A stretch of 64,000 nucleotides of DNA from Citrobacter arsenatis (lineage in GTDB: Bacteria > Pseudomonadota > Gammaproteobacteria > Enterobacterales > Enterobacteriaceae): positions 1,488,001-1,552,000 of the forward strand of contig NZ_CP037864.1 in assembly GCF_004353845.1 (NCBI RefSeq). The letters run 5' to 3'. This document shows positions 51,697 to 61,044 of this stretch, piece after piece. The translations under genes and the position numbers were made by a program. The notes under the pieces are model-generated. The model was not told where the DNA came from. It ran no database searches and saw only the letters and a list, made by a program, of their open reading frames with translations. Within the stretch, counting starts at the first letter, position 1. Every line of letters begins with the position of its first letter.

Positions 51697-51960
51697 TTAC
51701 AGCACCATGCGTACGATATCGATATTACCTAATTCTTCGTACAGCGTTTCAACCTGCTCAATGTGCGTAGCAGTAATGGTGATAGAGACCGAGTGGTAGT
51801 TGCCTTTGCTGCTCGGTTTTACCGTCGGAGAGTAATCACCTGGCGCATGGCGCTGTACCACTTCAACCACCTGATCAACCAGCTCAGGCAACGCCTGCCC
51901 CATTACTTTGTAAGTAAATGGAGTAGGGAATTCAAGCAGTTCGTTAAGTTTGGTTTTCAT
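51697..51960 (-). CDS. ybeD: YbeD, DUF493 family protein
   Basis: An 87-residue cytoplasmic protein of the DUF493 family with an ACT-like ferredoxin fold (TYKVMGQALPELVDQVVEVV, then YHSVSITITATHIEQVETLYEEL). The structure of the E. coli protein suggests ligand binding or a regulatory role, possibly in lipoate metabolism given its place before lipB. Function is not established. Confidence 0.93.
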   Translation of the reverse strand: MKTKLNELLEFPTPFTYKVMGQALPELVDQVVEVVQRHAPGDYSPTVKPSSKGNYHSVSITITATHIEQVETLYEELGNIDIVRMVL

Positions 51961-51989
51961 GTCAGCTCCGGCGTTACATCAATAAATAA

Positions 51990-52014
51990 TAACTCCCACA
52001 GCGCGTGGGAGTTA
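51990..52014 (-). terminator. Terminator between dacA and ybeD
   Basis: A perfect 10-bp stem (TAACTCCCAC / GTGGGAGTTA) with a 5-nt loop is followed on the minus strand by a TTATTTATT run. It lies 53 bp after the dacA stop. Confidence 0.8.
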
Positions 52015-52066
52015 TCTGGATACCTAGTATATGGGGACGTAAATCACACTTTCAAGTGTTCGATTT

Positions 52067-53278
52067 TTAGCCAAACCAGTGATGGAACATTAATTTAATG
52101 TAATCAATGATTTTCCCAAAGAAGTTGCCTTCCGGGATTTCCTGCAGGACCACCAGCGGGCGCTGCTCAATGGTTTTGCCATCCAACTGGAAGTTGATGG
52201 TGCCGACAACCTGGTTTTTCTGCAGCGGTGCATGCAGTTCCGTGGTGTTCAGCACATAGCTTGCTTTCAGATCTTTCATGCGGCCGCGCGGAATGGTCAG
52301 ATAGACATCTTTATCAACGCCTAACGATGCACGATCGGTGTTACCAAACCAGGCAGGTTCTGAGGCAAATTCTTTACCTACTTTCAGCGGATTCACGGTC
52401 TCGAAGAAACGGAAGCCCCAGGTCAGCAGTTTTTTACTTTCGGTTTCGCGGCCTTTATAGGTACGACCACCCATGACGGCGGAGATCAGACGCATCTGGC
52501 CTTCGGTTGCGGATGCAACGAGGTTATAGCCAGCCTTATCGGTATGACCGGTTTTGATACCGTCGACATTCAGGCTGTTATCCCACAGCAGGCCGTTACG
52601 GTTTAACTGACGAATGCCGTTAAAAGTGAACTCTTTTTCTTTATAGATAGAGTATTCGTTAGGCACGTCACGAATGAGTGCCTGGCCAATCATCGCCATA
52701 TCGCGGGCAGAACTGTACTGGCCGTCAGCATCGAGACCGTGAACGGTCTGGAAGTGGGTATTTTTCAGGCCCAGCGCATTCACATAGCTGTTCATCAGAC
52801 CGACGAAAGCATCCTGGCTACCTGCGGCGAAGTCCGCCATCGCCACGCACGCGTCGTTCCCGGATTGCAAGTTGATACCACGGATCAGCTGAGAAACAGG
52901 AACCTGCATGCCTGGCTTGAGGAACATCAGCGATGAACCTTTAAAGACCGGGTTGCCTGTAGCCCATGCGTCATTGCCGACGGTGACCAGATCGGTTTCT
53001 TTAAATTTCCCGGCTTTCATCGCCTGGCCGATGACGTAGCTGGTCATCATTTTGGTCAGACTGGCGGGGTCGCGGCGAGTGTCGGCGTTCTGTTCTGCGA
53101 GAACTTTACCTGAATTGTAATCAATCAGGATATACGACTCCGCATCGATCTGCGGAACGCCCGGGATCATGGTTTTAATATTCAGGTCATCGGCATGGGC
53201 AGCAGAGAGAGAGGCTGCGCAGAGAGCCGCGGTGAGCGCCATACGCTGCACGAAACGAGCGGAAAAAGTGGTCTTCAT
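52067..53278 (-). CDS. dacA: D-alanyl-D-alanine carboxypeptidase DacA (PBP5)
   Basis: PBP5 trims the terminal D-alanine from peptidoglycan pentapeptides. The 403-residue precursor has a signal peptide (to about AHA), the active-site S73 in SLTK, the SGN motif in LQSGNDAC, and KTG in IKTGHTDKAGY. A C-terminal amphipathic helix (FFGKIIDYIKLMFHHWFG) anchors it to the outer face of the inner membrane. Confidence 0.98.
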   Translation of the reverse strand: MKTTFSARFVQRMALTAALCAASLSAAHADDLNIKTMIPGVPQIDAESYILIDYNSGKVLAEQNADTRRDPASLTKMMTSYVIGQAMKAGKFKETDLVTVGNDAWATGNPVFKGSSLMFLKPGMQVPVSQLIRGINLQSGNDACVAMADFAAGSQDAFVGLMNSYVNALGLKNTHFQTVHGLDADGQYSSARDMAMIGQALIRDVPNEYSIYKEKEFTFNGIRQLNRNGLLWDNSLNVDGIKTGHTDKAGYNLVASATEGQMRLISAVMGGRTYKGRETESKKLLTWGFRFFETVNPLKVGKEFASEPAWFGNTDRASLGVDKDVYLTIPRGRMKDLKASYVLNTTELHAPLQKNQVVGTINFQLDGKTIEQRPLVVLQEIPEGNFFGKIIDYIKLMFHHWFG

Positions 53279-53420
53279 GGTCTGAACTACGACGTCCGTG
53301 ATGAAATTAAAAAAAGTGCCCTACTATAGCAAATGCATAACTGGCAGGCATCTGACTTTCCGCGTGACTTTGTTAATGTCATTTACAGAAACTGACAGTT
53401 CAGATGCCTGATTTACGTTA

Positions 53421-54524
53421 TTACACGCCGGTGATGAAGGACTGTAATTGCGCCTCGGATTGAAGACGCTGCTGCAATGTGGAGGCTTCAGCTTTGCTGG
53501 CGAACGGCCCCATCTGGATACGCCAGACAGCGCCGTTTTGTACCACCCGACCTGGGACGCCAAACTGCTGGCTTAAACGTTTTTGATACTGCTGCGCGCG
53601 CGATTGCTCGCTGACTGCGCCAACCTGCACCACGAAGCGTCCGTTAGCGGTTGCCGCTGGCGCTGCAACGGCTGCTGGTGTTGCTGCTGGTGCAGTTGGC
53701 GTTGTCGGTGTGGTGTTGGTTGATTGCGGTGCCGGAGTCGGCTCGCTACCTTCCAGCACGCCCGCAGCGAGCGTGGTCGGCGCACCGAGGAATCCACTGC
53801 TGTTCACTGGCGCACCGGTTGTATCATCGCTTTTCAGCGTGGAATTGCTGATTGGACGAATATCGCCTTGCGGCTGACCTGCATCCGTTGGCGAAGGCAT
53901 GCTTCCCATATTACCGCCACCGCTTAAATCAGGACGCGCGGGCAGAGCATAAGTTTGTTTCGCGACCGTAGTACATGCCATACCCGGTCCGGACAATGAG
54001 CCATCCTGGGCGACGATGATCGGGTCGATACGTACTTTTGTGTTATTGGACGTGTTCAGACGATCGGCGGCGGCACGCGAAAGTGAAATCACACGATCGT
54101 TGCCATATGGGCCGCGATCGTTAATGCGTACGACGATCATCCTGCCGTTTGCCAGGTTGGTAATTCTGGCATAGCTTGGGATTGGCAGCGTCGGGTGCGC
54201 AGCGGTCAACTGCATCGGGTCGAACGCTTCGCCAGACGCGGTTAAGTTGCTTCCGGGTTCCGCATCATAGATAGCGGCAAGCCCAGCCTGGCTAAAGCGG
54301 GAGGGATCCTGGACTATTTTGTAGCTTTTACCATCACGTTGGTAGTCCTGATTCGCCGTTGGGTTCAGGGGTTCAAAGCGCGGATCGGCCCCGCTGATTT
54401 CAACAATCGGACCATTACACACCGCAGGCTGCGGCGCGACAGCAACCTGTTGCTGACCATCATCACTCGAACACGCCGCGAGCATTCCTGCTGCGATGCA
54501 GATACCAAGCCACTGCTTACGCAT
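53421..54524 (-). CDS. rlpA: Septal-ring lipoprotein RlpA
   Basis: A 367-residue outer-membrane lipoprotein. The lipobox (MLAAC, cysteine 18) ends the signal peptide. A double-psi beta-barrel domain follows (ARITNLANGRMIVVRINDRGPYG), then a Pro/Thr/Ala-rich linker and a C-terminal SPOR domain that targets septal peptidoglycan. In Pseudomonas RlpA is a lytic transglycosylase acting on naked glycans; E. coli activity is unclear. The start is the ATG at 54524; an open upstream extension overlaps mrdB. Confidence 0.95.
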   Translation of the reverse strand: MRKQWLGICIAAGMLAACSSDDGQQQVAVAPQPAVCNGPIVEISGADPRFEPLNPTANQDYQRDGKSYKIVQDPSRFSQAGLAAIYDAEPGSNLTASGEAFDPMQLTAAHPTLPIPSYARITNLANGRMIVVRINDRGPYGNDRVISLSRAAADRLNTSNNTKVRIDPIIVAQDGSLSGPGMACTTVAKQTYALPARPDLSGGGNMGSMPSPTDAGQPQGDIRPISNSTLKSDDTTGAPVNSSGFLGAPTTLAAGVLEGSEPTPAPQSTNTTPTTPTAPAATPAAVAAPAATANGRFVVQVGAVSEQSRAQQYQKRLSQQFGVPGRVVQNGAVWRIQMGPFASKAEASTLQQRLQSEAQLQSFITGV

Positions 54525-54534
54525 TGCGTACCCC

Positions 54535-55647
54535 TTACACGCTTTTCGACAACATTTTTCTATGGGTGTGGATCGACATAACAATCCCGAACCCGGCCAT
54601 CAGCACGATAAGTGCCGAGCCTCCGTAACTGACCAGTGGGAGAGGAACCCCAACCACGGGCAGAATACCGCTCACCATACCAATATTTACGAAGACATAA
54701 ACGAATAATATCAACATTAAACCACCCGCCATGACGCGACCAAAGGTGGTTTGTGCGCGAGCAGCGATCCATAATCCGCGCATAATCAGCAAAATGTACA
54801 GCGTCAGCAGAATCAAGATCCCCACCAGACCCAGCTCTTCTGCTAAGACCGCGAAGATAAAGTCAGTGTGGCGCTCGGGTAAAAACTCAAGCTGTGACTG
54901 CGTACCGTGCAGCCAGCCCTTGCCGCGTAGCCCGCCAGAGCCAATGGCAATTTTAGACTGAATGATGTGATAACCCGCGCCAAGAGGATCGGTTTCCGGG
55001 TCGAGCAACATCATGACGCGCTGACGCTGGTAGTCATGCATCAGGAAGAACCACAGTATCGGGATAAACGCCGCGACCAGAACCACCGCAACACCGATTA
55101 ATCGCCAGCTCAAACCTGAAAGGAACAGGACAAACAGACCGGAAAGGGCAACCAGAATTGAGGTGCCGAGGTCAGGCTGGGCGGCGACCAGTAACGTGGG
55201 CATAAAAATTAGTACCAGCGCAATGGCGGTATTTTTTAGCGACGGAGGACAGACGTCACGGTTAATAAAACGTGCGACCATCAGCGGCACGGCGATTTTG
55301 GCGATTTCTGAGGGCTGAAAACGCACAATACCTAAATCCAGCCAGCGCTGCGCGCCTTTGGAAATGGCGCCGAAGGCGTCTACCGCCACCAACAGAATAA
55401 TGCAGAAGATATAGAGATAGGGCGCCCAGCCCTCATAAACCCGGGGCGGAATTTGCGCCATCACGACCATGATCACCAGGCCCATTGCGATCTGGCCGAC
55501 TTTGCGCTCCATCATGCCAATATCCTGGCCGCTGGCGCTCCAGATGACCAGCGAGCTGTAGACCAGCAGGGCCAGCAAAATAAGCAACATTGTGGGATCA
55601 ATATGGATTTTGTCCCAGAATGTTTTTTTGTTCGGATTATCCGTCAC
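54535..55647 (-). CDS. mrdB: Rod-shape peptidoglycan glycosyltransferase RodA (MrdB)
   Basis: A 370-residue SEDS-family glycan polymerase with about ten membrane spans. It works with PBP2 in the elongasome. Conserved SEDS segments such as KGAQRWLDLG, FQPSEIAK, AQPDLGTS and PERHTDFIFAVLAEELG are present. It starts 2 bp after the mrdA stop, so partner subunits are coupled. Confidence 0.97.
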   Translation of the reverse strand: MTDNPNKKTFWDKIHIDPTMLLILLALLVYSSLVIWSASGQDIGMMERKVGQIAMGLVIMVVMAQIPPRVYEGWAPYLYIFCIILLVAVDAFGAISKGAQRWLDLGIVRFQPSEIAKIAVPLMVARFINRDVCPPSLKNTAIALVLIFMPTLLVAAQPDLGTSILVALSGLFVLFLSGLSWRLIGVAVVLVAAFIPILWFFLMHDYQRQRVMMLLDPETDPLGAGYHIIQSKIAIGSGGLRGKGWLHGTQSQLEFLPERHTDFIFAVLAEELGLVGILILLTLYILLIMRGLWIAARAQTTFGRVMAGGLMLILFVYVFVNIGMVSGILPVVGVPLPLVSYGGSALIVLMAGFGIVMSIHTHRKMLSKSV

Positions 55648-55649
55648 GA

Positions 55650-57551
55650 TTATTGGTCCTCCGCTGCTGCAACCGCGGGGTTTTCTGCAGGCAGATTGGT
55701 GTTGTTGTCGCCCAACATAATGTGGTCAAGGATTTGGCGCATAATGGTACCCACTGCCGGGCCCGCGCCGCCGTTTTCAAGGATCATGGCGACAGCAACC
55801 TGGGGTTTATCATAGGGGGCAAAGGCCGTCATCAGCTTGTGGTCACGTAAACGCTCGGCGATCTTATGTGCGTTATAGGTTTCATTGGCTTTCAGGCCAA
55901 AGACCTGCGCGGTACCAGATTTCGCCGCAATTTTGTAAGGCGCGCCTGCAAAATATTTGTGCGCAGTGCCGTTAGGGCGGTTCGCGACACCGTACATACC
56001 GTCTTTCGCGATTTCCCAATAACCGGAATGAATATCGCCAACGGGCGGTTCGTGCGGCTGTACCCACGGCACCTGCTTGCCATCCTCTGCCGTGCTCATC
56101 AGCAGATGCGGAACTTTTACCAAACCGTCGTTGATAAGGATCATCAGCGCTTTACTCATCTGGATAGGGGTTGCTGTCCAGTAACCCTGACCGATGCCGA
56201 CCGGAATGGTATCACCCTGGTACCATGGTTTTTTAAACCGTTTTTGCTTCCACTCGCGGGTTGGCATGTTGCCGGAACGTTCTTCGGCAAGATCGATGCC
56301 CGTATATTGGCCGTAGCCAAACTTGCTCATCCACTCTGAAAGCCGGTCTATCCCCATATCATAGGCGATTTGATAGAAAAACGTATCCGCGGACTCTTCC
56401 AGAGAACGGGTGATGTTCAGATGGCCGTGCCCCCACTTTTTCCAGTCGCGATAACGTTTTTCTGAGCCCGGTAGCTGCCACCAGCCCGGATCGAACAGGC
56501 CGGTATTGCGCGTTATAACGCCCGCGCTGAGCGCAGAAACCGCGACGTAAGGTTTTACCGTCGAAGCTGGAGGGTAAACGCCCTGCGTGGCGCGGTTAAC
56601 CAATGGGGTATTCGGGTCATTGAGCAACCCGGAGTAATCTTTGCTGGAGATGCCATCCACAAACAGGTTCGGGTCGTAGCTCGGCATGGATACCAGCGCC
56701 AGAACGCCGCCGGTACGCGGGTCGGTAACCACCACGGCGGCACGACTACCCGCCAGTAGCGTTTCAATGTACTGCTGGAGTTTCAAATCCAGAGTGAGAT
56801 AGATATCGTGCCCGGCCTGCGGCGCCACTTCTTTCAACTGGCGAATGACGCGGCCGCGGTTGTTCACTTCAACTTCTTCATAACCGGTCTGCCCGTGAAG
56901 GACGTCTTCGTAATAACGTTCAATACCCAGCTTGCCGATGTCGTGTGTCGCCGCGTAGTTAGCCAGCTTGCCGTCTTTGTCCAGGCGGTCCACGTCTTTA
57001 TCGTTGATCTTCGATACGTAGCCAATCACGTGGGTCAGCGCTGAGCCGTAGGGGTAATAGCGGCGTTTATAGCCTTTAACTTCGACGCCTGGAAAGCGAT
57101 ATTGATTTACGGCAAACCGTGCGACCTGAACTTCAGTCAGATTGGTTTTTACCGGAATAGAGGTGAAACGGTGTGAACGGGCGCGCTCTTTTTTAAAGGC
57201 GGCAATATCGTCGTCCGTCAGGTCTACGACATTGCGCAGCGCGTCGAGCGTATCCTGAATGTTGTCGACCTTTTCCGGCATCATTTCAATTTGATAAATG
57301 GTGCGGTTAAGGGCGAGCGGAATGCCGTTGCGGTCATAAATAATGCCGCGACTTGGCGCGATAGGGACGAGTTTGATGCGGTTTTCGTTCGAGCGCGTCT
57401 GGTAATCAGTGAAACGAACGATTTGCAGATTATAAAGGTTGGCGATTAGCACGCCGGTGAGCAGCAAAATCCCCAAAAAAGCGACCAGCGCCCGGCGCAC
57501 AAACAGCGCGGACTCAGCCGAATAGTCGCGAAAAGAATTCTGTAGTTTCAT
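55650..57551 (-). CDS. mrdA: Peptidoglycan transpeptidase MrdA (PBP2)
   Basis: The 633-residue monofunctional transpeptidase of the rod system. It has one N-terminal membrane anchor (about 20-42), the pedestal domain, and a transpeptidase domain with active-site S330 in PASTVKP. SAD is in EESADTFFYQ and the KSGTAQV motif is near the C-terminus. It is the target of mecillinam. It lies 30 bp after rlmH. Confidence 0.98.
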   Translation of the reverse strand: MKLQNSFRDYSAESALFVRRALVAFLGILLLTGVLIANLYNLQIVRFTDYQTRSNENRIKLVPIAPSRGIIYDRNGIPLALNRTIYQIEMMPEKVDNIQDTLDALRNVVDLTDDDIAAFKKERARSHRFTSIPVKTNLTEVQVARFAVNQYRFPGVEVKGYKRRYYPYGSALTHVIGYVSKINDKDVDRLDKDGKLANYAATHDIGKLGIERYYEDVLHGQTGYEEVEVNNRGRVIRQLKEVAPQAGHDIYLTLDLKLQQYIETLLAGSRAAVVVTDPRTGGVLALVSMPSYDPNLFVDGISSKDYSGLLNDPNTPLVNRATQGVYPPASTVKPYVAVSALSAGVITRNTGLFDPGWWQLPGSEKRYRDWKKWGHGHLNITRSLEESADTFFYQIAYDMGIDRLSEWMSKFGYGQYTGIDLAEERSGNMPTREWKQKRFKKPWYQGDTIPVGIGQGYWTATPIQMSKALMILINDGLVKVPHLLMSTAEDGKQVPWVQPHEPPVGDIHSGYWEIAKDGMYGVANRPNGTAHKYFAGAPYKIAAKSGTAQVFGLKANETYNAHKIAERLRDHKLMTAFAPYDKPQVAVAMILENGGAGPAVGTIMRQILDHIMLGDNNTNLPAENPAVAAAEDQ

Positions 57552-57581
57552 CCGCTGCTTAATCTACTCAAGAATCAATGA

Positions 57582-58049
57582 TCACTCACGGTGATAAGGA
57601 TGGTTGGTGGTAATGCTCCACGCCCTGTACAGACTCTCCGCTACCAGAACCCGAACAAGTGGGTGAGGAAGGGTTAATGCAGAGAGTGACCAGCTTTGTT
57701 CCGCTGCCGCTTTACAGGCGGGAGAGAGACCTTCCGGCCCGCCAATCAGCAGGCTGACGTCACGACCGTCCAGTTTCCAGCGCTCCAGTTCGGTCGCCAG
57801 CTGCGGCGTGTCCCAGGGTTTCCCGGGGATATCAAGGGTGACGATGCGGTTTTTGCCGGCGGCAGCCAGCATCTGCTCACCCTCTTTGTCGAGAATGCGT
57901 TTAATGTCCGCGTTCTTGCCGCGTTTTCCTGCCGGGATTTCGATCAGCTCAAAGGGCATATCTTTCGGAAACCGACGCAGATACTCGGTAAATCCGGTTT
58001 GCACCCAATCTGGCATTTTCGTACCCACAGCGACAAGTTGCAGCTTCAC
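57582..58049 (-). CDS. rlmH: 23S rRNA pseudouridine1915 N3-methyltransferase RlmH
   Basis: A 155-residue SPOUT-class methyltransferase that modifies pseudouridine 1915 in helix 69 of 23S rRNA on the 70S ribosome. The knot region shows LLIGGPEGLSPACK and the C-terminal LPHPLVRVLVAESLYRAWSI, ending in HPYHRE. It lies 3 bp after rsfS, linking two ribosome-related genes. Confidence 0.97.
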   Translation of the reverse strand: MKLQLVAVGTKMPDWVQTGFTEYLRRFPKDMPFELIEIPAGKRGKNADIKRILDKEGEQMLAAAGKNRIVTLDIPGKPWDTPQLATELERWKLDGRDVSLLIGGPEGLSPACKAAAEQSWSLSALTLPHPLVRVLVAESLYRAWSITTNHPYHRE

Positions 58050-58052
58050 GCA

Positions 58053-58370
58053 TTAACTCCAGAGTTTTTCCAGTTCATACAGGCGACGGCTCTCTTCCTG
58101 CATTACGTGGACAATCACATCGCCGAGGTCAACGACGATCCAGTCAGCAACATTCTCGCCTTCCACGCCAAGCGGCAGCAGGCCAGCAGTGCGGGATTCC
58201 TGAACAACGTGATCTGCGATAGACATAACGTGACGGCTGGATGTGCCGGTGCAGATAATCATGCAATCAGTGATGCTGGATTTGCCCTGAACGTCTAAGG
58301 CGATGATGTCTTGACCTTTCAGGTCATCAATTTTGTCGATTACAAAATCCTGGAGTGCTTTACCCTGCAA
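58053..58370 (-). CDS. rsfS: Ribosomal silencing factor RsfS
   Basis: A 105-residue protein that binds ribosomal protein L14 and blocks subunit joining during starvation. The family core GKSSITDCMIICTGTSSRHVMSIADHV and WIVVDLGDVIVHVM are visible. It is the first gene of the rsfS-rlmH-mrdA-mrdB-rlpA series on this strand. Upstream is a 254-bp gap containing its promoter but nothing else I can assign. Confidence 0.97.
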   Translation of the reverse strand: MQGKALQDFVIDKIDDLKGQDIIALDVQGKSSITDCMIICTGTSSRHVMSIADHVVQESRTAGLLPLGVEGENVADWIVVDLGDVIVHVMQEESRRLYELEKLWS

Positions 58371-58624
58371 GTGTTCCCCCTGGGTGAAAAGAGTTAAAAA
58401 CGTCTGTTAGTATATCTGAACCAGAGGCGATATCGGGACAAATGTCTCCGAAAGCGCTTTTGAAGTGCGCTATCATCCCACCCCACGCCACAGAATGCAT
58501 CGCCATTTTTGTAAAACAATTTCTGCAAAGCTCTGAAGGGCGGGAAAAGTCAGGTTGCGGAGAATAACAGCCTGTCATGGGGTGTCAATGGGAGAGAGGC
58601 CCTTCGACAGAAAAAACAGCGCTT

Positions 58625-59236
58625 TCATTCACCTTCGCGCCATACGGCGCGGCTGTTAAGTACTTTCAGAACCGCAAAATCATCACAAAAATCAATCGCG
58701 CTCCAGCAGCCTTGTTCGACGCGGAAATGCCACATTGCTGATGCCGGCATGGACAACAGTCGGGTGATCATCACGCTCAGTACCCCCTGATGGCTTACCA
58801 CCAGCAGGTTTTGGCACGCTTTATAGTCAGCAAGTTGGGTAATAAAACGTTCAACGCGTTGAGAAAATGCCTGAAAACCCTCGCCATTAGTGGGTGTCGC
58901 ATTCTGCCAGTCGTTGCACCACACGGCATAATTTTCGGCGTCTTCGCGCGCAAGATCGCGATGGTGGCGCATTTCCCAGTCGCCAAAAAACATCTCATTA
59001 AGCTCAGGTATTTTGCGTACAGGAACCTCGCGATCGCCTAAGATCAACTGTGTTGTATGGCGGGCGCGTTCCAGCTCGCTGCACAAAACGTTGTCGACAG
59101 GGACATTGCGTAACAGCGTACCCAGCGTTTGTGCCTGAGCGATCCCCCGTTCCGTTAGCGGTGTGGGGGCGTGGCCGCTGTATAAACCCGCAACATTGGC
59201 TTCGGTTTCTCCATGACGTACTAACCAGAGTCTCAT
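58625..59236 (-). CDS. cobC: Adenosylcobalamin/alpha-ribazole phosphatase CobC
   Basis: A 203-residue histidine phosphatase that removes the phosphate from alpha-ribazole phosphate or adenosylcobalamin phosphate in the last steps of cobalamin assembly. The catalytic RHGE motif (LVRHGETEAN), LCSELERARHT, EMFFGDWE and the second His in VVSHQGV are present. It diverges from cobD, so two late cobalamin genes share a 96-bp promoter region. Confidence 0.95.
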   Translation of the reverse strand: MRLWLVRHGETEANVAGLYSGHAPTPLTERGIAQAQTLGTLLRNVPVDNVLCSELERARHTTQLILGDREVPVRKIPELNEMFFGDWEMRHHRDLAREDAENYAVWCNDWQNATPTNGEGFQAFSQRVERFITQLADYKACQNLLVVSHQGVLSVMITRLLSMPASAMWHFRVEQGCWSAIDFCDDFAVLKVLNSRAVWREGE

Positions 59237-59332
59237 GTTTTCCTCGTGAGGCTATTCGCACAAAATATGATGTTTGCCCTGATTGCGCAGAGATTTTTCA
59301 CTAAAATACTCTTTTTTACGTGGAGCGGCACG

Positions 59333-60427
59333 ATGTCTTTATTGAAGAGCGCGCATGGCGGCAATACCCGAGAAGCTGCCGAATTGTTGGGCATCTCGCC
59401 AGAACAATTGCTGGATTTTAGCGCGAATATTAACCCGCTGGGTATGCCGGAAAATTTAAAACGCGCAATTATCGACAATATAGACTGCGCGGAGCGGTAC
59501 CCGGATGTTGAGTACGCACAACTGCATGCGGCGCTGGCGGAACATCATCAGATTCCGGCCTCGTGGATACTTGCCGGAAACGGTGAGACTGAGTCCATTT
59601 TCGCCATCGTGCATGGCCTGAAGCCACGCCACGCGATGATCGTAACGCCCGGGTTTGCGGAATATCGTCGGGCACTGCAATGGGGAGACTGTACCATACA
59701 TGAGTTTGCGTTACGCGAAGAGGATGGCTGGCAGCTTACCGATGCGATTCTCGATGCGTTAACTTCAGAGCTGGACTGCCTGTTTCTCTGTACACCCAAC
59801 AATCCCACCGGGTTACTGCCCGATACACGCCTGCTGCGCGAGATTGCCACACGTTGTGAGCGGCTTGGGGTCACTCTGATCCTTGATGAAGCGTTTATCG
59901 ATTTTATTGCCGGCGAATCGGGATTTATCCCACTACTCCACGAGAACCCACATATTTGGGTACTGCGATCGCTGACCAAATTCTATGCGATACCGGGACT
60001 GCGTCTGGGATATCTGGTCAACAGTAACGAACAGGCCGTTGCACAGATGCGCAGCCGACAAATGCCGTGGTCAATAAATGCGTTTGCAGCACTGGCAGGC
60101 GAGATTATCTTAGGCGATAACGCTTACCAACAGGCGACGTGGAAATGGCTGGAGCAAGAGGGAGCGCGATTTGATCAACAGTTGCAGGATTTGCCCGGCC
60201 TGACGGTGTATTCCGGTCGGGCAAATTATCGTTTATTACGCTGCGATCGTGCGGATATTGATTTGCAACATGCGTTGCTGGAACAACATGTCCTGATCCG
60301 CAGTTGTGCTAATTATCCAGGGTTGGATGCACGCTACTATCGGGTTGCTGTTCGCAGCCTGGAAGAGAATAACCGCCTGTTGACGGCCTTACGCAAGGTG
60401 CTTAGCGATATAACCCCTGCTGATTGA
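59333..60427 (+). CDS. cobD: L-threonine-O-3-phosphate decarboxylase CobD
   Basis: A 364-residue PLP enzyme that makes (R)-1-amino-2-propanol phosphate, the linker between corrin ring and lower ligand. It has an aminotransferase fold with SANINPLGMP near the start, CTPNNPTGLLP, LILDEAFIDF and the PLP lysine K216 in VLRSLTKFYAIPG. The start is the ATG at 59333; upstream in-frame codons overlap the cobC promoter. E. coli K-12 lacks this gene but Salmonella has it here, which is useful for placing the organism. Its end overlaps nadD by 26 bp. Confidence 0.95.
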   Translation: MSLLKSAHGGNTREAAELLGISPEQLLDFSANINPLGMPENLKRAIIDNIDCAERYPDVEYAQLHAALAEHHQIPASWILAGNGETESIFAIVHGLKPRHAMIVTPGFAEYRRALQWGDCTIHEFALREEDGWQLTDAILDALTSELDCLFLCTPNNPTGLLPDTRLLREIATRCERLGVTLILDEAFIDFIAGESGFIPLLHENPHIWVLRSLTKFYAIPGLRLGYLVNSNEQAVAQMRSRQMPWSINAFAALAGEIILGDNAYQQATWKWLEQEGARFDQQLQDLPGLTVYSGRANYRLLRCDRADIDLQHALLEQHVLIRSCANYPGLDARYYRVAVRSLEENNRLLTALRKVLSDITPAD

Positions 60428-61043
60428 TATAGTCTAGCACTGCGCCTGGCATCAGGTCGTCACACGGCTCGCCTTTTTCCAGGCGCTCGCGGATGAGCGT
60501 GGCAGAGATGTTGAACCATGGCGTTTCGGCCAGGTAAATTTTTCCGCAAGGCAGGTTGTGCAGGTCATCTGGTGAATGGGTCAGATGATCCTCCAGCCAT
60601 TGCTGGTGCTTTTCCTGCGCCATTTCGAGCGGATAGCCCGGACGTCGGCACACGATAAGATGGGTATTATCCAGAATCGTGTGGTAGTCATGCCACGAAG
60701 GGAAGGTAAGCAGCGAATCCTGACCAATGATAAACGCTAACGGTACGTTCGGGCCTTGCTCCTCGCGCCACTCTTTTAGCGTTTGTGCGGTGTAGGAGGC
60801 GGTATCGCGTTTCAGTTCGCGTTCGTCCAGGGAAAACAGCGGCTTATCAGCAATGGCCAATTCAACCATGCGCTTACGTTGCTCACCGGACGCTTCGGGC
60901 TGCGCACGATGTGGCGGCACGTTATTGGGCATGATGATGACCCGGGAAAGGCCAATCAGATTCGCCAGAATTTCAACCGGTTTAAGATGACCATAATGCA
61001 CCGGATCAAAGGTGCCACCGAACAGAGCCTGCAATGATTTCAT
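60402..61043 (-). CDS. nadD: Nicotinate-mononucleotide adenylyltransferase NadD
   Basis: A 213-residue essential enzyme that adenylates nicotinate mononucleotide in NAD synthesis. Nucleotidyltransferase motifs are GGTFDPVHYGHL near the N-terminus and ISATLIRERL near the C-terminus, with FIIGQDSL between. The ATG at 61043 follows the holA stop after one base. Its 3' end overlaps the convergent cobD. Confidence 0.97.
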   Translation of the reverse strand: MKSLQALFGGTFDPVHYGHLKPVEILANLIGLSRVIIMPNNVPPHRAQPEASGEQRKRMVELAIADKPLFSLDERELKRDTASYTAQTLKEWREEQGPNVPLAFIIGQDSLLTFPSWHDYHTILDNTHLIVCRRPGYPLEMAQEKHQQWLEDHLTHSPDDLHNLPCGKIYLAETPWFNISATLIRERLEKGEPCDDLMPGAVLDYINQQGLYR

Positions 61044-61044
61044 A

